Shown in pieces: positions 28,447 to 38,408 of a stretch of 64,000 bases of DNA. The notes below the pieces were generated by a model that ran no database searches, had not been told where the DNA came from, and was given only the letters and a program-made list of their open reading frames with translations. Each line of letters starts with the position of its first letter. Within the stretch, counting starts at the first letter, position 1. A program made the translations under genes and the position numbers. Source of the stretch: Heyndrickxia sporothermodurans (GTDB lineage: Bacteria; Bacillota; Bacilli; Bacillales; Bacillaceae_C); the NCBI GenBank assembly GCA_018333075.1, contig BORH01000005.1:124001-188000 (forward strand), given 5' to 3'.

Positions 28447-29568
28447 ATGGCTAATCAAGAGCGTCTATTAAATGAGTTTCTAGAATTAGTTCAAATTGAT
28501 TCAGAGACAAAAAATGAAGGGAACATTTCTAAAGTTCTTAAGAAAAAATTTGAAGATCTTGGTGTTGAAGTATTTGAAGACGATACGATGGCGCAAACAG
28601 GACACGGTGCAGGGAATTTAATCTGTACATTACAGGGGACTAAACAAGGTGTGGATACGATTTATTTCACTTCACATATGGATACAGTTGTTCCAGGTAA
28701 TGGTGTAAAACCATCAATTAAGGATGGATATGTAGTAACAGATGGAACTACAATATTAGGTGCAGATGATAAAGCTGGATTAGCAGCTATGTTTGAAGCG
28801 ATCCGTAATATTAAAGAACAAAATATTGAGCATGGAACGATTCAATTTGTGATTACTGTTGGCGAGGAATCAGGACTTGTTGGTGCAAAAGCACTTGACC
28901 CATCTTTAATAAAAGCTAAATATGGCTTTGCTTTAGATAGTGATGGAAAAGTAGGGAATGTTGTTGTTGCAGCACCAACACAAGCAAAAGTTAGAGCAGT
29001 TATTCATGGCAAAACTGCTCATGCAGGTGTAGCCCCTGAAAAAGGAGTATCTGCTATTTCGATTGCGGCAAAAGCGGTCTCAAGAATGCCACTTGGACGT
29101 CTTGATGAGGAAACGACAGCAAATATTGGTCGATTTGAAGGTGGTCAAGCGACTAATATCGTTTGTGATCGTGTAGACGTTTTGGCTGAGGCTCGTTCAC
29201 TTGTTCCTGAAAAAATGGAAGCACAAGTTGCTAAAATGAAAGAGGCATTTGAGCAAGCAGCAGTTGAAATGGGCGGTAAAGCGGAAGTAGAAGTGAATGT
29301 TATGTATCCAGGATTTAAGTTTGCGGATGGGGACCTTGTCGTAGAGGTTGCAAAAAAAGCAGCAACAAAAATCGGAAGAGAATGTAAGCTTGAACAAAGC
29401 GGTGGAGGTAGTGATGCCAATGTTATAGCAGGATTTGGCGTTCCAACTGTTAATTTAGCTGTTGGATATGAAGAAATTCATACTACCAATGAAAGAATGC
29501 CTGTTGAAGAGCTAGTAAAACTTGCTGAAATGGTTGTTGCTATTATCCAAGAAGTAGCTGTAGCTTAA
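28447..29568 (+). CDS. yqjE: M20 family tripeptidase-like peptidase
   Basis: A 373-residue dizinc peptidase of the PepT-like branch. Metal ligands are visible in TSHMDTVVPG (His), LGADDKAGLAAM (bridging Asp), VTVGEESGLVGAKAL (Glu-Glu), and the C-terminal EEIHTTNERM (His). A dimerisation domain lies between ~180 and ~290 (HGKTAHAGVAPEKG). I chose ATG 28447 (MANQERLLNEFLELV), downstream of TTGGAGGT; the frame is open from TTG 28429, which is part of that ribosome site. Cytoplasmic; it probably trims peptides to amino acids. Confidence 0.9.
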   Translation: MANQERLLNEFLELVQIDSETKNEGNISKVLKKKFEDLGVEVFEDDTMAQTGHGAGNLICTLQGTKQGVDTIYFTSHMDTVVPGNGVKPSIKDGYVVTDGTTILGADDKAGLAAMFEAIRNIKEQNIEHGTIQFVITVGEESGLVGAKALDPSLIKAKYGFALDSDGKVGNVVVAAPTQAKVRAVIHGKTAHAGVAPEKGVSAISIAAKAVSRMPLGRLDEETTANIGRFEGGQATNIVCDRVDVLAEARSLVPEKMEAQVAKMKEAFEQAAVEMGGKAEVEVNVMYPGFKFADGDLVVEVAKKAATKIGRECKLEQSGGGSDANVIAGFGVPTVNLAVGYEEIHTTNERMPVEELVKLAEMVVAIIQEVAVA

Positions 29569-29653
29569 TTTATTGCTTTAAAAAATGGAACTGGACTGTG
29601 TAAGAGCAGTCTAGCTTCCAAATAATAATCTTATGGAGGACAATGGGGAGTAT

Positions 29654-30124
29654 ATGAGTGAAAAAGCGATTATTTTTCAGGTAGGTAGCGAAGAATATGG
29701 AATGAATGTTGATTATGTAATTTCAATTGAAAAGTTTGAAAATTCAACACCTATTCCGAATTTGCCGCCATTTGTAAGAGGAATAGTAAAGTCGAGGGGT
29801 GAGCTGATTCCAGTGATCGATTTTGAACATGTGTTGTATGGCCAGTTTTTACAGCATGATCTAAGCTCACGGTTAATTGTTATAAAAACAAAAGTACTGT
29901 CTATTGGATTACTTGTTAAAGAGGCAAAGGAAATATTGAATATTCCTACTGATGCATTAAAACAAATTGGTTTAATGGCATATCAGAAGACGAAATATTT
30001 TAGTAGTGTAGCTAATCTTGATTCGCGTTTAATTACAATGATTGAACCTAATTTGTTAGTTGAGTCGTTGGAAGGAATTAAGGATATATTGGAATTTATG
30101 AAAGAACAACAAAAGGTTGGTTGA
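29654..30124 (+). CDS. CheW-like chemotaxis adaptor
   Basis: A 156-residue single CheW domain. It begins IIFQVGSEEYGMNVDYVISIE, then has PIPNLPPFVRGIVKSRGELIPVIDF, the core signature of CheW proteins that couple receptors to CheA. No CheA, CheY or receptor gene is nearby, so this is an orphan adaptor. I chose ATG 29654 (MSEKAIIFQVG) because GGGGAG lies just upstream; the in-frame ATG at 29633 has no good site. It lies between yqjE and the polymerase IV gene. Which signalling array it joins is unknown. Confidence 0.85.
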   Translation: MSEKAIIFQVGSEEYGMNVDYVISIEKFENSTPIPNLPPFVRGIVKSRGELIPVIDFEHVLYGQFLQHDLSSRLIVIKTKVLSIGLLVKEAKEILNIPTDALKQIGLMAYQKTKYFSSVANLDSRLITMIEPNLLVESLEGIKDILEFMKEQQKVG

Positions 30125-30229
30125 ATGCATGTGATGAACATGCATTTTTACTTTAAATCATTTATTTAAGTCAAAAAATGAGGGGGTGAATCCCCATAAA
30201 GTTAGTGAGCAAATCAGGAAGTGATATGG

Positions 30230-31420
30230 TTGAAACAATATTATCCTAAAAATGGTCGAGTCATTTTACATGTCGATATGAATAGCTTTTTTGCTTCAGT
30301 TGAGATGGCATATGATTCCACTTTAAAAGGAAAGCCGATTGCTGTGGCAGGGAATCCTGAAGAGAGAAAAGGGATCATTGTTACTTGTAGTTACGAAGCA
30401 AGAAAATTTGGCGTAAAGACAACGATGTCAGTTTGGGAAGCTAAAAAATTATGTCCTCAATTAATTCTATTACGACCTAATTTCAGCAGATATCGTGAGG
30501 CATCAGATGCGATGTTTTTAATTTTGCGCCAATATTCTGATCTTGTGGAGCCTGTATCTATTGATGAAGGATATATTGATATTACTGAAAGCTACCAACT
30601 AGGAAGTCCATTTGAAATTGCAGCTATGATACAGAATCAATTAGTGAATGAATTGGATTTACCTTCGAGCATTGGTATAGCTCCAAATAAGTTTTTAGCA
30701 AAAATGGCTTCGGATATGAAAAAGCCACTGGGAATTACTGTCTTAAGAAAACGAGATATACCAACAGTAATATGGCCTCTTCCATTAATTGAAATGCATG
30801 GAATAGGCATGAAAACAGCTGATAAACTCATTAGTGCAGGTATGAAAACAATAGGAGATCTTGCTCATACAGATGACTTACAGATTGAAATGCTATTAGG
30901 TATTAGAGGGGCGAAATTAAAAGAAAGAGCTAATGGAATAGACTTGCGAAAAGTAGATCCGAATGCCGCAAATGATAATAAAAGTGCTGGAAGCTCAACG
31001 ACATTACCAAAAGATTCTACAAATCAACAGGAGCTTTTAAAGGTTTTAGAGAAATTGTCTGAAGAAACCTCTATTCGATTAAAGAAGAAAAACTATTTAA
31101 CGAAGAATGTCAGTATTACAATTAGATACAAGAATCGCAGCACTATAACTAGAAGTCGTAAGCTAAGCAATCCAATTGTTCATCACAAAGATATTTATAG
31201 TGCTGCAAAATTACTTTTTTTAAAGCATTGGAATGGAAATCCAATACGTTTACTTGGTGTCACAGGGCAGGATTTAATTGAGCAAGTAAATGCTGTAGAA
31301 CAATTAGATCTATTTTCCTATACGAAAGCAGCTGAAAAAGAACCTCTTTATCAGGCACTAGAAAAATTGCGTGAAAAATATGGAGAAAATGCAGTGACGA
31401 AAGGGATAAAGAAAAAATAA
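30230..31420 (+). CDS. dinB: DNA polymerase IV (Y family)
   Basis: A 396-residue error-prone translesion polymerase (YqjH in B. subtilis). The palm motifs VILHVDMNSFFASVE and VSIDEGYID give the catalytic carboxylates. HGIGMKTADKLISAG is the thumb helix-hairpin-helix, and a little-finger domain follows. QLDLF near residue 360 is a beta-clamp binding motif. I chose TTG 30230 (MKQYYPKNGRVILHVD) with AGGAAG upstream; GTG 30221 is in frame but overlaps that site. A small GGGG-TGAAT-CCCC hairpin lies ahead of the gene. Confidence 0.93.
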   Translation: MKQYYPKNGRVILHVDMNSFFASVEMAYDSTLKGKPIAVAGNPEERKGIIVTCSYEARKFGVKTTMSVWEAKKLCPQLILLRPNFSRYREASDAMFLILRQYSDLVEPVSIDEGYIDITESYQLGSPFEIAAMIQNQLVNELDLPSSIGIAPNKFLAKMASDMKKPLGITVLRKRDIPTVIWPLPLIEMHGIGMKTADKLISAGMKTIGDLAHTDDLQIEMLLGIRGAKLKERANGIDLRKVDPNAANDNKSAGSSTTLPKDSTNQQELLKVLEKLSEETSIRLKKKNYLTKNVSITIRYKNRSTITRSRKLSNPIVHHKDIYSAAKLLFLKHWNGNPIRLLGVTGQDLIEQVNAVEQLDLFSYTKAAEKEPLYQALEKLREKYGENAVTKGIKKK

Positions 31421-31435
31421 ACAATAGGAAAAATG

Positions 31436-31897
31436 TTATGTTCTTCTCTTTTTCGAAATTTTTTTCTTTATAGTTGGGAATAGACTTTTTTCCTTTGTCT
31501 TTTTTTCTTGCCCTTGATTCTTGTTTGTGGTGGTTATATAAATCTCTTCTTTATTAATAGCATAGTCATGAGCAAGGACAAGTCCAATATTGGTGGTAGA
31601 TTCATTATTTGTAACAATTGAATATGAATAATTGTATTTTTGGGCTAATTGTATATATTTGGATAAAAACGAATAATTTAATTCACCATTTAATAACATT
31701 TTAGCTTGTGGATTTCCTTTCATTAATCGTTCAATCTCATTATATACTTTATTTTCCATTACTTGACTGTTTTTTAAGGCGACAATCACCCGCTCACGAT
31801 ATGTTCCTAAAAATTTCCTTTTTTCCTCAGGTTTAATTTGTTTTTCACCATAAATTCCTTTTTGTAGGTAATCATCGATGTTTGGTTGATTTGACAA
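31436..31897 (-). CDS. YueI-like DUF1694 protein
   Basis: A 153-residue protein of the YueI/DUF1694 family. The conserved N-terminus is DYLQKGIYGEKQIKPEEKRKFLGTYRERV, and the fold resembles a ribosomal L7Ae-like small domain in family descriptions. The tail (~128-153) is very basic and low complexity. Start is TTG 31897, seven bases after AGGAGGAA. It is convergent with dinB. Function unknown; the family is restricted to Firmicutes. Confidence 0.8.
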   Translation of the reverse strand: MSNQPNIDDYLQKGIYGEKQIKPEEKRKFLGTYRERVIVALKNSQVMENKVYNEIERLMKGNPQAKMLLNGELNYSFLSKYIQLAQKYNYSYSIVTNNESTTNIGLVLAHDYAINKEEIYITTTNKNQGQEKKTKEKSLFPTIKKKISKKRRT

Positions 31898-32128
31898 GTT
31901 CGTTCCTCCTAGCCTAAAAGTATAATCTAATACAACATAAGCAATTAGCTGGATTATGTTCCAATTAATTAGTTGATAGGTACTTGAATATTGGAAAGGT
32001 TATTTTTAATTTCTTTAACCTTTAGTTCATTTTAACTTAATTAGGTTTGAGGTTGTTCCTTTTTTATCGAAAAATTGGTGAATTTTACTAACGAAATGGT
32101 CAACGGTTATCTGTTTACAAAAATATTT

Positions 32129-32184
32129 TAAAAAAAGCCCCAACACAGAAAATAAAGCGATAAGCATTTATTCTATGAGGAGCC
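32129..32184 (-). terminator. Terminator after zwf (minus strand)
   Basis: On the minus strand GCTCC pairs with GGGGC around an inner CATAGAA/TTCTGTG stem with loop TTATC, followed by seven T. The 230 bases beyond, to 31898, show no gene. Confidence 0.7.
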
Positions 32185-32194
32185 CTTTTATTTT

Positions 32195-33691
32195 TTAGCA
32201 GTTTTCTACATCAAGGTCAGTTACATCCCACCAAGAGAAATTATCTTGCTGAAGCAGCTTATCTGCTTCAAAAGGACCCATTGAACCTGCTTTATAATTT
32301 GGAAATGACGATTGTTTATTTTCCCAAACTTCCGAGATTTTATCGACAAATCTCCATGATAAGGCAACCTCATCCCAATGAGTAAAATTCGTTGCATCAC
32401 CATGTAGGCAATCATAAAGAAGTTTTTCATAAGCCTCAGGCGTATTAATTCCGTTGTCGGCTTCATTAGAAAAATTCAATTTTACAGGTTTTGTTTGTAT
32501 GTTTCGACCAGATTTTTTTGCATTAACATGCAATGTAATACCTTCCTCAGGCTGGATATGAATAACGAGTAGATTAGGACTAAGCTGTTCATTCTTATTG
32601 TAAAGGTTCATTGGTATATTTTTGAATTGTATAACGATTTTTGTTGATTTAGTAGTCAATCGTTTTCCAGTACGAATATAGAATGGCACTCCAGCCCATC
32701 TGAAGTTATCAATCATTAGTTTCCCAGCTACGAAAGTTTCTGTATTAGATTGTGGTACTACATTATGCTCATCACGATAGCCAACTACTTCATTATTATC
32801 AATTGTTCCTTTATCGTATTGACCACGTACAAAGTATTTTTCAACTTCATCACCTTCAATAGGACGTAAAGCTCGAAATACTTTTACTTTTTCACTGCGA
32901 ATTTCTTCAGTGGTTAATCGTATTGGCGGTTCCATAGCTAGTAATGCAACCATTTGCAACATATGGTTTTGGACCATATCTCTAAGTGCACCACTTTTTT
33001 CATAATACCTTGCACGCTCTTCTACACCTAATTTTTCACTTGACGTAATTTGAATATTGGAGATATATCTGTTATTCCAAAGTGGTTCAAAGAAAGCATT
33101 TGCGAACCGGATTACCTCGATATTTTGAACCATTGCTTTTCCTAAATAATGATCAATTCGATAAATTTCTTCTTCTGCAAAGGATTGACGGATTTGGGCA
33201 TTTAAGCTTTCTGCTGACTCTAAATCATGTCCAAAAGGTTTTTCAATAACAAGCCTTTTAAAACCTATAGTTTCAGTTAATCCATCCGATTTTAAATGAT
33301 CAGCTATCGTTCCAAAAAATTCAGGTGCCATTGCAAGATAGAAGATGCGATTTCCTTGTAAAGAATATTTTGTGTCTAATTCTTCTGCTAATTTTTTTAA
33401 TTGTATGTAGGAGTTTGAATCAGTAACATCATGTGGCTGATAGTAGAAATGGGAAGCAAAATCATCAATTTGATCATTTGTCCCAACAAATGTAATAATT
33501 GACTCTTTAATATTCTCTCTAAATTGTTCATGAGTCCAAGCACGGCGAGCTGTTCCGATAACTGCAAATTTTTCAGCTAATTTCCCTTTTTTATATAAGT
33601 GATAAAGAGAAGGATATAATTTTCTCTTTGCTAAATCTCCTGTTGCACCAAATATCATAATTAATGATGTAGAAGTATCATTTGGAATCAT
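32195..33691 (-). CDS. zwf: Glucose-6-phosphate 1-dehydrogenase
   Basis: A 498-residue NADP enzyme opening the oxidative pentose phosphate pathway. The N-terminal dinucleotide motif is IFGATGDLAKRKLYPSL, and the substrate/catalytic motif is RIDHYLGKAMVQN. I chose ATG 33691 (MIPNDTSTSLIMIFGATG), downstream of GGAGAG; a longer frame to 33733 has no site. In B. subtilis gndA lies next to zwf; here 6-phosphogluconate dehydrogenase is absent from the neighbourhood. It is divergent from rnz, with ~340 bases between holding both promoters and no other gene. Confidence 0.95.
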   Translation of the reverse strand: MIPNDTSTSLIMIFGATGDLAKRKLYPSLYHLYKKGKLAEKFAVIGTARRAWTHEQFRENIKESIITFVGTNDQIDDFASHFYYQPHDVTDSNSYIQLKKLAEELDTKYSLQGNRIFYLAMAPEFFGTIADHLKSDGLTETIGFKRLVIEKPFGHDLESAESLNAQIRQSFAEEEIYRIDHYLGKAMVQNIEVIRFANAFFEPLWNNRYISNIQITSSEKLGVEERARYYEKSGALRDMVQNHMLQMVALLAMEPPIRLTTEEIRSEKVKVFRALRPIEGDEVEKYFVRGQYDKGTIDNNEVVGYRDEHNVVPQSNTETFVAGKLMIDNFRWAGVPFYIRTGKRLTTKSTKIVIQFKNIPMNLYNKNEQLSPNLLVIHIQPEEGITLHVNAKKSGRNIQTKPVKLNFSNEADNGINTPEAYEKLLYDCLHGDATNFTHWDEVALSWRFVDKISEVWENKQSSFPNYKAGSMGPFEADKLLQQDNFSWWDVTDLDVENC

Positions 33692-34029
33692 TGTTGTGTA
33701 TACTCTCCTTTTTTGCAATCTATTAAATAGCATACCAAAATAATACGATTATTATATCGTAAAGTAAGACAATCCGCTCAAATATTAAATTTACTTCATC
33801 CGCATATAAAATAGCAACTGATTTGCAAAATTCATTAAAGTTATTTTAATAAAAATGCTAATATATCCTAATTAGGTTTAGAATATTAATATAAATTTGA
33901 TTTCTGGGCATCTTTTAAAGAAATGTGTGGAAGCTTTATGTATTATTGTAATGAGGAATAAAGTTTAAGAAAAGACTTTTATATTTTATGGTAAAATATA
34001 TAGTTAGTATGTTAGGGGAGGTTACCTCT

Positions 34030-34944
34030 TTGAATCTTTTATTTTTAGGAACTGGTGCAGGAATGCCAGGAAAGTTAAGAAATGTTACTTCTGTTTCACT
34101 TAAAATGTTAGAAGAAAGAAAAGCAATTTGGTTATTTGATTGTGGCGAAGCAACACAGCATCAAATTTTACATACATCACTTAAACCGGGTAAAATTGAA
34201 AAAATATTTATAACACATTTGCATGGTGACCATATCTATGGACTACCTGGATTTCTTGGTAGTCGTTCCTTTCAAGGAGGGAATACGGAGCTTACAGTAT
34301 ATGGACCGAAGGGTATTAGAGAATTTATAGAAGTATCTTTAAAGGTAAGTGAGACCCATCTACAATACCCATTAATCATAAAAGAGATTGATGAAGGGAT
34401 AATTTTTGAAGATCATCAATTCATCGTTGAATCAAAGCTTCTTGATCATGCCGTCCTTAGTTTTGGCTATCGTATAGTAGAAAAAGATAAGATAGGGACA
34501 TTAGACGCTATAAAGCTTCAAAAGGAAGGCATTTCTCCTGGACCTATATATGCTAAATTAAAAAATGGGGAAGTAGTAGAATTAGAAGATGGTCGTATCC
34601 TCAATGGAAGTGATTATGTAGGACCTGATCAAAAGGGGAAAGTTATAACAATATTAGGAGATACAAGATCATGTGATAACGCTATAAAGCTGGCTAAAGA
34701 TGCTGATATTCTTGTGCATGAGGCTACCTTTTCCGAAGATAGCGAAGAAATGGCTTATAATTATTTTCATTCAACAACAAAACAGGCGGCCACAATCGCA
34801 AAAGAAGCAAATGTAAAGCTGCTTTGTTTAACACATATAAGTTCAAGATATGGAAAAGAAGATTCGGAAAAATTGTTAGAAGAGGCGAAAAATGTTTTTT
34901 CTAATAGCATTATTGCTTATGATTTTTTGGAAGTACCCATTTAA
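34030..34944 (+). CDS. rnz: Ribonuclease Z
   Basis: A 304-residue metallo-beta-lactamase-fold endonuclease that trims tRNA 3' ends lacking encoded CCA. The zinc motif is THLHGDH, with further ligands in LGDTR (Asp) and LTHISSRY (His). [19 protein letters not shown] opens the protein. I chose TTG 34030 ([14 protein letters not shown]), seven bases after GGGGAGGT; an upstream ATG at 33988 would add residues that have no counterpart in B. subtilis Rnz. Confidence 0.95.
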   Translation: MNLLFLGTGAGMPGKLRNVTSVSLKMLEERKAIWLFDCGEATQHQILHTSLKPGKIEKIFITHLHGDHIYGLPGFLGSRSFQGGNTELTVYGPKGIREFIEVSLKVSETHLQYPLIIKEIDEGIIFEDHQFIVESKLLDHAVLSFGYRIVEKDKIGTLDAIKLQKEGISPGPIYAKLKNGEVVELEDGRILNGSDYVGPDQKGKVITILGDTRSCDNAIKLAKDADILVHEATFSEDSEEMAYNYFHSTTKQAATIAKEANVKLLCLTHISSRYGKEDSEKLLEEAKNVFSNSIIAYDFLEVPI

Positions 34945-34987
34945 TAATAAAGTGTGGAGAAATTCAAATTCTCCACACTTTATTATT
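34943..34987. terminator. Long bidirectional hairpin between rnz and yqjM
   Basis: A perfect 19-bp inverted repeat beginning AATAATAAAGTGTGGAGAA, loop ATTCAAA, lies between convergent genes. It lacks a long T run, but the stem ends are A/T-rich on both sides. Confidence 0.75.
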
Positions 34988-35040
34988 GAAAATAATTTTT
35001 TCAATGTTAAATAAAACTGTTTTTCTTTTCTTTATTTCAC

Positions 35041-36060
35041 TTAATTCCAGCCACTTTCATACTGTTTTGGAGCATCTATTTGGACTCCAAGTTCTCTAGC
35101 TGCTTTTCTTGGCCAATAAGGATCTCTTAATAATTCACGAGCCAAAAAAACTAAATCGGCGCGATTATTTTGGAGAATTTCCTCAGCATGTAAACCTGAC
35201 GTAATGAGACCAACTGCTCCAGTATCAATATGGGCTTTTTCTTTAATTTCTTGTGCAAATGGAACTTGATATCCAGGAAAAACGGAGATTCTTGCAGGTA
35301 CGACTGCACCTGAACTTACATCAATTAAGTCTACGCCCTGTTCCTTCATCCATTTTGCAAATTGAACATAATCTTCTGGTGTTAAGCCTTCAGGATGATA
35401 GTCATTTGCTGAAACACGAACGAATAAAGGACCATCCCACACCGTTTTTACAGAAGTAATAATTTCCTTTAAAAAGCGATAGCGATTTTCTGGATTACCT
35501 CCATATTCGTCATTTCTTTGATTTGATAGAGGAGAAAGAAATTCATTTATAAGATAACCATGTGCTCCATGGAGTTCAATGATATCAAAGTCAGCTTTTT
35601 TGGCACGAAGTGCAGCTAATTTAAAGGCAGCTATGGTTTCTTGAATATCGATTTTACTCATTTCTTTTGGTGTCTTGCTTTTTTCATTAAAAGCAATAGG
35701 AGAAGGTGCGATAATATCTCCTTCTAATTCTGCTTTTCTTCCAGCATGGGCTAACTGAATTCCAGCAGTACTTCCATAAGCTTTCATCATTTGAACAAGC
35801 TCAGTCAATCCGTCAACATGCTTGTCGCTCCATATTCCTAAGTCATATGGACTAATTCTTCCCTGAGGTGTAACAGCTGTTGCTTCTAGTATAATTAATC
35901 CTACTTGACCAACAGCTCTACTTGTATAATGAGTCTTATGCCAATCCGTAACTATTCCATCCTTATTCCCACATGAATACATACACATTGGTGACATTAC
36001 AATTCGGTTTTTAATATCAACATTTTTTATAGCATATGGTTCAAATAATTTTACAGCCAT
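35041..36060 (-). CDS. yqjM: NADPH dehydrogenase YqjM (old yellow enzyme)
   Basis: A 339-residue FMN ene-reductase that reduces activated alkenes and is linked to electrophile stress in B. subtilis. The characteristic residues of the YqjM subclass are present: Cys26 and Tyr28 (VMSPMCMY), and the substrate-binding pair His164/His167 in ELHGAHGYL. Ribosome site GAGGAGGC before ATG 36060. It is followed by proI on the same strand upstream, and is convergent with rnz. Length is normal. Confidence 0.94.
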   Translation of the reverse strand: MAVKLFEPYAIKNVDIKNRIVMSPMCMYSCGNKDGIVTDWHKTHYTSRAVGQVGLIILEATAVTPQGRISPYDLGIWSDKHVDGLTELVQMMKAYGSTAGIQLAHAGRKAELEGDIIAPSPIAFNEKSKTPKEMSKIDIQETIAAFKLAALRAKKADFDIIELHGAHGYLINEFLSPLSNQRNDEYGGNPENRYRFLKEIITSVKTVWDGPLFVRVSANDYHPEGLTPEDYVQFAKWMKEQGVDLIDVSSGAVVPARISVFPGYQVPFAQEIKEKAHIDTGAVGLITSGLHAEEILQNNRADLVFLARELLRDPYWPRKAARELGVQIDAPKQYESGWN

Positions 36061-36151
36061 TTCTTAGCCTCCTCATTTTTGAAACAGTATCTTACTTAGT
36101 AAAGAATTATATCAAGATGAATTGGTTGAGGAAAGAAACTTGCTTGTAAAA

Positions 36152-36970
36152 TTATAGTTGATTTATTTTATTTATTTGCGACAGTCGCTTAGACTGCAGT
36201 GCTGCTTCCTTTATACAATGAATAAAAGCATCCTTTACTTGTTTATTATCTAAAATACGGATCCCTGCTTCTGTCGTCCCTCCAGGACTTGTAACTGCTT
36301 TTCGTAAATCTTCAGGTGATTTTTCGGATACCTCCAACATTTCTGCTGCACCAATTAGTGTTTGAATAATTAATTTTTTTGCCATGGCTTTCTCAAGTCC
36401 AATTTCTTGAGCAGATTGCTCCATTGCTTCTACTATATAGTAAATATAGGCGGGACCACTACCTGAAAGGCCTGTAATAGCATCAAGCTTTTCTTCCTCA
36501 ACGATAGTAGTATTTCCAATTGAAGACAATAATTTTATACAAAAATGTAGCTGTTCCTGTGATACCTTGTCATTATAAGTGATAGCAGTTGCAGATTTTC
36601 CAATAGCAGCGGAAGTATTAGGCATTGCTCGAATAATTGGGTTATTTATGATATTTTCAATATAGGAAATAGAAATACCTGCTAATACGGAAATGATTAA
36701 AGTAGTAGGATTGATAAATGGACGAATTGCGAACAATGCTTCCTCTGCATCCTTAGGCTTTACAGCAAGCACAACAATATCTGTTTGCGAGAGAAGAGCT
36801 TTCATTTCATAGGTTGTTTGTATTTTATACTTCTCTTTCAAAGAGGATAGCTTCATATCATCGGCACGGTTAGTGACATAAATATTTTCTTCATTGATTA
36901 TTTTTTTGTGTGTAATTCCACTAATAATCGCTTCGGCCATAGATCCAGCTCCAATAAAAGAAATTTTCAT
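36152..36970 (-). CDS. proI: Pyrroline-5-carboxylate reductase
   Basis: A 272-residue enzyme for the last step of proline synthesis. The NADPH motif is ISFIGAGSMAEAI, and the C-terminal signature LDAITGLSGSGPAYIYYIVEAM plus AVTSPGGTTEAGI is intact. I chose ATG 36970 (MKISFIGAGS) with GGAGGGAG upstream. A longer frame to 37081 would read through the T-box leader and is rejected. Expression is probably controlled by charged tRNA-Pro through that leader. The gene sits between yqjM and yqjP, as in B. subtilis. Confidence 0.95.
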   Translation of the reverse strand: MKISFIGAGSMAEAIISGITHKKIINEENIYVTNRADDMKLSSLKEKYKIQTTYEMKALLSQTDIVVLAVKPKDAEEALFAIRPFINPTTLIISVLAGISISYIENIINNPIIRAMPNTSAAIGKSATAITYNDKVSQEQLHFCIKLLSSIGNTTIVEEEKLDAITGLSGSGPAYIYYIVEAMEQSAQEIGLEKAMAKKLIIQTLIGAAEMLEVSEKSPEDLRKAVTSPGGTTEAGIRILDNKQVKDAFIHCIKEAALQSKRLSQINKINQL

Positions 36971-37034
36971 TATACTCCCTCCAATATATTTAGTTAATAG
37001 CCTATATCTAAAATGAAGACTTGAAAAATAAAAC

Positions 37035-37250
37035 AAAAAACCTTTCATCCAAAAAGGACGAAAGGATTTCCGCGGTACCACCTTTATTGAATGCTGCCAA
37101 AAAACTGCACATTCATCTTAAACCGTTAACGCGGGTAACGTATTGGTTTTCCAATAAGCTCTCAAGGTAGGTTCAATAAAAAAGCGGATGGTGAAGTCTT
37201 TCAGCCTATGAACTTCACTCTCTTTCATCATTTTTTTATTTAATAGCCTT
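37035..37250 (-). promoter_or_regulatory. T-box leader (tRNA-Pro) of proI
   Basis: On the minus strand the T-box core AGGTGGTACCGCGG lies at 37083-37070. The terminator CCTTTCGTCC/GGATGAAAGG with TTTTTT lies at 37065-37035. Upstream, GAGTGAAGT/ACTTCAC forms part of Stem I, and GAACCTACC fits a specifier loop with CCU (proline) as the specifier. The T-box sequence can pair with uncharged tRNA to form the antiterminator. Specifier assignment is by eye; the T-box core and terminator are clear. Confidence 0.9.
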
Positions 37251-37434
37251 GGTCATTGCAAATTTCTTTTATAATTATTTAGATTATGCAAAACAAACTG
37301 CTTATCTGTCAAGAGATATTTTATAATTTTCTGTATTTTTTATTTCAATATAATGACATTAGTCATTAAACTAGGTACAATATAAATAAGGTTATTATGA
37401 AAGCTATTTAAATATAAGATTAAGGGGTTATAAA

Positions 37435-38400
37435 ATGGTAGCATGGATGGGAAATATTGCGAAAATTACGTTGCCTACACCTTTTTCGGTAGGTGATGTA
37501 AATGTTTATCTTATAAAAGGGGATGCTTTATCACTTATTGATGCGGGGGTAAATACTCAGGAAGCTTGGGAAGCATTTACATATCAATTATCACAATTAG
37601 GATATATTCCTGATGATATTGAACAAGTAATCTTAACTCATCATCATCCCGATCATGTTGGACTTTTAGAGCATTTACCGGAGGATATTAGAATATATGG
37701 ACACCAATATTGTATTCCGTATTTAAAGCAGGATAAGGATTTCTTTACCTCCCATGACCAGTTTTATTTTCAACTCTTTCATGAGTTTGGCGTTCATGGG
37801 GATGTTGAAACGATGCTCCGTAAATGGAAAGCTCCATTAAAATTTTCTTCGAAACGCCCGTTGACTCATATTGTGAATGAAGGATCTCAAATTGAAGGAT
37901 TTAAAGAGTGGAGGATTCTTGAAACTCTAGGTCATGCACAAAGTCATTTATCGTTTTTTCGTGAAAAGGATGGAACTTTAATAGCTGGGGACCATGTCCT
38001 TGCTACAATTTCTTCAAATCCATTATTAGAACCACCATTAGTTAAAGGAGAACAACGCTCAAGACCACAATTGCAATACAATGCTTCATTGAGAAAACTA
38101 TTTGACTATCAGATCACGATGGCCTTTACAGGTCACGGAACAGAAGTGAAAAATATTCATTCACTAATAGAACGAAGGTTAAAAAGACAGCAAGATCGTG
38201 CAATGCAGGTAAAAGAAATGATTAGTGAGAAGGCTTTAACAACATTTGAAATATGTCAAAATCTCTTTCCTACAGTCTATCAAAAGGAACTTGGTCTTAC
38301 TTTATCAGAAACTACAGCGCAATTAGATTTTTTACTCTCACTTGAAGTTGTTGAGAAAGTGGTGAAAGAGGACGGTGTGGCTTATTTTTTTGCTAAATAG
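37435..38400 (+). CDS. yqjP: MBL-fold metallohydrolase YqjP
   Basis: A 321-residue metallo-beta-lactamase-fold hydrolase. Zinc ligands are in LTHHHPDHVGLL, ETLGHAQSH, IAGDHVL and FTGHGTEV. The C-terminal ~70 residues form a winged-helix-like extension (TTFEICQNLFPTVYQ), as in the LACTB2/YqjP group. Substrate unknown; some relatives cleave thioesters or RNA. Ribosome site AAGGGG before ATG 37435. Its stop is 8 bases from the yqjQ start, so the two are an operon. Confidence 0.88.
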   Translation: MVAWMGNIAKITLPTPFSVGDVNVYLIKGDALSLIDAGVNTQEAWEAFTYQLSQLGYIPDDIEQVILTHHHPDHVGLLEHLPEDIRIYGHQYCIPYLKQDKDFFTSHDQFYFQLFHEFGVHGDVETMLRKWKAPLKFSSKRPLTHIVNEGSQIEGFKEWRILETLGHAQSHLSFFREKDGTLIAGDHVLATISSNPLLEPPLVKGEQRSRPQLQYNASLRKLFDYQITMAFTGHGTEVKNIHSLIERRLKRQQDRAMQVKEMISEKALTTFEICQNLFPTVYQKELGLTLSETTAQLDFLLSLEVVEKVVKEDGVAYFFAK

Positions 38401-38408
38401 GAGTGGAC

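Noticed and set aside
37000-37081. An N-terminal extension of proI starting at 37081.
   Set aside because: It would translate the T-box terminator and core; the ribosome site GGAGGGAG and the conserved ISFIGAGSMAEA motif place the start at 36970.
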